Assembly (NCBI RefSeq): GCF_003585765.1
Contig: NZ_CP021235.1
Span: 4,216,001-4,280,000, forward strand
DNA from: Pontibacter actiniarum
GTDB lineage: Bacteria; Bacteroidota; Bacteroidia; Cytophagales; Hymenobacteraceae
Direction: 5' to 3'
DNA length: 64,000 nt
Numbering within the stretch: position 1 is the first letter of the stretch; each line of letters starts with the position of its first letter. The translations under genes and the position numbers were made by a program. The notes beneath the pieces were generated by a model. That model saw nothing but the letters and a program-made list of their open reading frames with translations, was not told where the DNA came from and did no database searches. Shown here piece by piece: positions 61,049 through 64,000 of the stretch.

Positions 61049-63340
61049 ATGAGCTTACCATTACGCTACTACACCCCCGTACTTTTACTGTTTCTGTTTT
61101 TGATGCCGCAGGTGCTGCAGGCCCAGGAGCTGTTTACCGGCTATGTGCTGGATGCCGCCTCTGAGCAGCCGCTGGAGGGAGTTACCGTTACCGCCAGCAC
61201 GGGGGAGCAAGGCATCAGTAACGGGAGCGGCTACTTCAGCCTTGCTACCGCAGCAGCTCCCAAGCGCATCGTCTTTAGCTACCTGGGTTACAAAACGGAG
61301 GCGGTGGCGAACCCGCCGGCAGGCCGGGAACTGCGGGTGCTGCTGGCGCCGGATGCTGCCAGCCTGCAGGAGGTGGTAATTACCGGCTACGAAACAAACC
61401 GCCCGCTGCTGCAAACAGCCGGGGCCGTGAGCCTGATTGAGCGGGAGGTGATCGAGCGGTTTGATGAAAGCTCCATCGTGCGGGCCGTGAACACGGTGCC
61501 CGGCGTGCGGATGGAGGAGCGCGCCCCCGCCAGCTACCGGCTCTCCATCCGCGGAAGCACCCTGCGCTCCCCCTACGGTGTCCGAAACGTGAAAGTATAC
61601 TACAACGGCATTCCCTTTACGGAGGCCAACGGCACGACAGCGCTGAACCTGCTCGACGCGGCCAACATCGGCAGGGTCGAAGTTCTCAAAGGGCCAACGG
61701 CCAGTATCTATGGTGCAGGCACAGGAGGTACCGTGTTGCTGGAGCCGCGCCGCCCCCTGCCCGGAGAGAAAGCCTTGGAAGTGGGCACGACAGTGGGCTC
61801 GTATGGCTTTAGGCGCTACACCGCCACTGCAGGAGTGGGGGCGGAAAAAAGCAGCCTGCTGGTGCAGTACACGCGGCAGCGGTACGACGGCTACCGGGCC
61901 CAGTCGGCCATAGACCGCGATGTGCTGTTGCTTTCCTCTGAGTTCAGGCCGTCTGAGAAGCGCACCGTCTCTGCCAACCTCCTTTACTCAAATCTATACT
62001 ATGAGCTGCCGGGCGGTTTAACGTTGGAGCAGTACGAACAGGACCCGCGGCAGGCGCGCGGGGGGCAGTTCGGGAGCGAGGCACAAAACGCTTCGCTTGA
62101 CCTGGAAGGGGTAAACGTGGGGCTGAAGCAGGAATACCGCTTTAATGAGCGTTTCAGAAACACTACCGCCCTCTACGGGCTGCACAAGTTTAAGGACAAC
62201 CCCTTCAACACAGACTATGAGCGCAACACCAGTCAGGAGTTTGGCGGGCGCACCAGCTTTGCCTACGATGCGCAACTGGGAAGTGTAGGCGCCACTTTTA
62301 CAGCAGGCGGCGAGTTTCAGCGCGGCTTTGAGGCGGCGCGCACCTATGATAACAACGCTGGCACCCCCGGTGGCCTCCGCACCGATGATGAGGTGATAGC
62401 CAAGGCGGGCTTTGTGTTTGCCCAGGCCGAGTTTGAGCTGCCTGCCGGTTTTATTGCCACTGCTGCCCTGAGCCTGAATGACACCCGGTATGATATTACG
62501 CGCCTGCAGCAGGCAAGCAGCGGAGACTACAAGTATAAAAAGGACTTTGAGGCCGTACTTTCGCCGCGCGTGGCCCTGCTGAAGCAGCTGAGCGACCAGG
62601 TGACCGTGCATGCCAGCGTCAGTTCCGGCTTCTCACCGCCCACCGAAGAAGAGATTCTTACTTCTGACGGGCAGCTGAACGAGGGCCTGGAGGCGGAGAA
62701 GGGCACGAACTATGAAGCAGGCGTGCGCGGTTTTATGCTGGCGGATAAGTTGAGCTTTGATGTGGTCGGCTTCTACTTTAGGCTGAAGGAAACAATTGTG
62801 AGTCGGCAGGATGTGTCGAGTGTGGCGGTGTTCCGCAACGTGGGCAGCACAGATCAGAAGGGCGTTGAGACAAGTATAGGCTATACTTTGCTGGATGAGC
62901 CGGCACAGCCCCTGAGCCTGCTGAAAGTATGGGGCAGCTACACCTACAGCCATTTCCGTTTTGATGAGTACCAGCAAGGCGAAACAGACCTGTCCGGAAA
63001 CGAACTGACCGGTGTAGCCCCGCACGCCGCTACGGCAGGCCTCGACCTGAGCACCCGTTTCGGCGCGTACCTCAACCTGACGGCAAACTACGTGGACGAC
63101 ATCCCGCTAAACGATGCGAACACGGTGTACGCTGACAGCCATGTAGTAGCCGGAGCAAGGCTGGGGCTAAAGCGGCAGTTGGGGAACAGCCTTGGGCTGG
63201 AGGTGTTCGGCGGCGTAGACAACCTGACGGATGAGAAGTACAGCCTCGGCAATGATCTGAACGCTTTTGGAGGCCGCTACTTTCAGCCTGCCCCGGCCCG
63301 CAATTACTACGGGGGCATTCGCCTGAAGTATGCCTTGTAG
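61049..63340 (+). CDS. TonB-dependent outer-membrane receptor
   Basis: This is a 763-residue receptor. Order: signal peptide (about 1-25), CarboxypepD_reg-like domain (about 29-110), plug (about 115-235, with RGSTLRSPYGVRNVKVYYNGIPF and RVEVLKGPTASIYGAGTGGTVLLE) and a 22-strand barrel ending in RNYYGGIRLKYAL. The ligand is unknown; the form resembles Fe-siderophore or dicitrate receptors rather than SusC. No TonB or SusD gene is near. The gene is divergent from the sugar dehydrogenase. An AAGTATA-GGC-TATACTT palindrome lies inside it at about 62873-62889. Confidence 0.93.
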   Translation: MSLPLRYYTPVLLLFLFLMPQVLQAQELFTGYVLDAASEQPLEGVTVTASTGEQGISNGSGYFSLATAAAPKRIVFSYLGYKTEAVANPPAGRELRVLLAPDAASLQEVVITGYETNRPLLQTAGAVSLIEREVIERFDESSIVRAVNTVPGVRMEERAPASYRLSIRGSTLRSPYGVRNVKVYYNGIPFTEANGTTALNLLDAANIGRVEVLKGPTASIYGAGTGGTVLLEPRRPLPGEKALEVGTTVGSYGFRRYTATAGVGAEKSSLLVQYTRQRYDGYRAQSAIDRDVLLLSSEFRPSEKRTVSANLLYSNLYYELPGGLTLEQYEQDPRQARGGQFGSEAQNASLDLEGVNVGLKQEYRFNERFRNTTALYGLHKFKDNPFNTDYERNTSQEFGGRTSFAYDAQLGSVGATFTAGGEFQRGFEAARTYDNNAGTPGGLRTDDEVIAKAGFVFAQAEFELPAGFIATAALSLNDTRYDITRLQQASSGDYKYKKDFEAVLSPRVALLKQLSDQVTVHASVSSGFSPPTEEEILTSDGQLNEGLEAEKGTNYEAGVRGFMLADKLSFDVVGFYFRLKETIVSRQDVSSVAVFRNVGSTDQKGVETSIGYTLLDEPAQPLSLLKVWGSYTYSHFRFDEYQQGETDLSGNELTGVAPHAATAGLDLSTRFGAYLNLTANYVDDIPLNDANTVYADSHVVAGARLGLKRQLGNSLGLEVFGGVDNLTDEKYSLGNDLNAFGGRYFQPAPARNYYGGIRLKYAL

Positions 63341-63348
63341 CGTGTTGC

Positions 63349-63954
63349 TTAGCGCGTAATATCCGGCGTAGGAGGGAACTGCGACATAATCTCCGCCACA
63401 ACAAGGCTTATCCGCTCCTCGTCCAGCTCCAGAGACGTGGGGTCGAAGTTTGCAAAAGCGGCGCCGCGCCAAAGCAGCTGATTGGTGCGGGGGTTAATGA
63501 TATCCACGACCACTGTGCCCGGCGGGTAGGCCTGTATCGGCCGGAAGTTGGGCATGCCTTCCGGAGAGTAGCGGTGGCGGTAGCCGTACCAATAGCTGTA
63601 GCCGTAGCCCATGCTGCTCGGGAAAGAGTAGCCGGCGTTTTCTACCAGGCTGGTATCAACAGCTATGTCGTAGGCCACTACAATGTCAGGGTCGTCTAGC
63701 TCTGGCCTGACGCCCTCCTTCACCAACTCACTGGCGATGGCCTCCTTTATGTTCTGGTCCAGCAGCAGGTTGAACTGTGTGCCTGCCCCGCCGGCTATAG
63801 GCTTGGGCACCTCTGCCTTGTACCAGTCAAAAGAGGAGTATTCCCGGAAGTTAACGTTGGGGATGTAGGAGTACGATGTCTCTGGCGCGATTCGGGCACA
63901 GCCGGCTAGCGTGAATAACAGGAGCAGAATCGTATACAGGTGGCTTACTTTCAT
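63349..63954 (-). CDS. DUF4136 family lipoprotein
   Basis: This is a 201-residue envelope protein with a lipobox LAGC after a short signal (Cys near 19). Features of the DUF4136 family are visible: SYIPNVNFREYSSFDWYK, then LDQNIKEAIASELVKEGVRPELDDPDIVVAYDIAVD and the closing GTVVVDIINPRTNQLLWRGAA. The family is widespread in Bacteroidota and its role is unknown. A second ATG at 63966, four codons earlier, is an alternative start. It is convergent with the TonB receptor, 8 bp apart. No gene is seen in the last 46 bp. Confidence 0.85.
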   Translation of the reverse strand: MKVSHLYTILLLLFTLAGCARIAPETSYSYIPNVNFREYSSFDWYKAEVPKPIAGGAGTQFNLLLDQNIKEAIASELVKEGVRPELDDPDIVVAYDIAVDTSLVENAGYSFPSSMGYGYSYWYGYRHRYSPEGMPNFRPIQAYPPGTVVVDIINPRTNQLLWRGAAFANFDPTSLELDEERISLVVAEIMSQFPPTPDITR

Positions 63955-64000
63955 TCTACTGTTCATTTTATTGCTGTAACGAGGTATACGGATGAAGTAT

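Overview
The window reads as a chromosomal segment of a Bacteroidota bacterium of the Cytophagales, most like the Hymenobacteraceae (Pontibacter and relatives). The reasons are type IX secretion (T9SS) C-terminal sorting domains of type A and type B, a PorP/SprF protein, a CarboxypepD-plus-plug TonB receptor, a YtxJ bacillithiol protein, promoter boxes of the TANNTTTG type, few Shine-Dalgarno sequences and a moderately high G+C genome. The genus is an inference. No rRNA, tRNA, CRISPR array, transposase or prophage was seen.

Layout. 1-6 kb: ispD, an orphan ABC ATPase, a DUF2795 protein, a DUF349 protein and the ABC-F factor EttA. 6-15 kb: a secreted serine hydrolase, a Kir-type K+ channel, a zinc phospholipase C-like protein, the def-ruvX pair, a CtpA-type protease, homogentisate dioxygenase, a lipoprotein and a GroES-like protein. 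15-26.5 kb: a large T9SS-exported subtilase, hemB, L-serine dehydratase, acylphosphatase, a Crp/Fnr regulator, a DinB-fold protein and a thioredoxin-NHL protein. 26.5-43 kb: nuoA-nuoB, nuoC and nuoD are split from one another by a double-kinase hybrid sensor, a prohibitin pair, a broken acetyltransferase gene, an A+T-rich P-loop ATPase gene and families of palindromic intergenic repeats. LutB, an M28 peptidase and ispF follow. 43-52 kb: an Old Yellow Enzyme and an aldo/keto reductase beside a MarR repressor with visible operators, a PepSY-like lipoprotein, an M16 peptidase, a fused E1 dehydrogenase, small envelope proteins, YtxJ, OsmC and lipA. 53-64 kb: a T9SS cassette (ice-binding-like adhesin, PorP/SprF, OmpA-PD40 protein), then a PQQ-type sugar dehydrogenase, a TonB receptor and a DUF4136 lipoprotein.

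How genes work together. IspD and IspF serve the MEP isoprenoid pathway from separate loci. LipA makes the lipoyl groups used by E2 partners of the fused E1. NuoA-D belong to respiratory complex I. The 53-59.6 kb trio looks like one exported adhesin plus its dedicated outer-membrane partners. MarR probably represses itself and the aldo/keto reductase.

The most unusual signals are not genes. The 7-mer AAGTATA (usually AAGTATAR) occurs about 50 times by hand count on both strands, roughly tenfold above a base-composition expectation. It occurs in genes in several reading frames and as an inverted pair in a terminator, like a DNA-uptake or maintenance word. A composite intergenic repeat of three ordered palindromes is present in about five copies around the split nuo genes.
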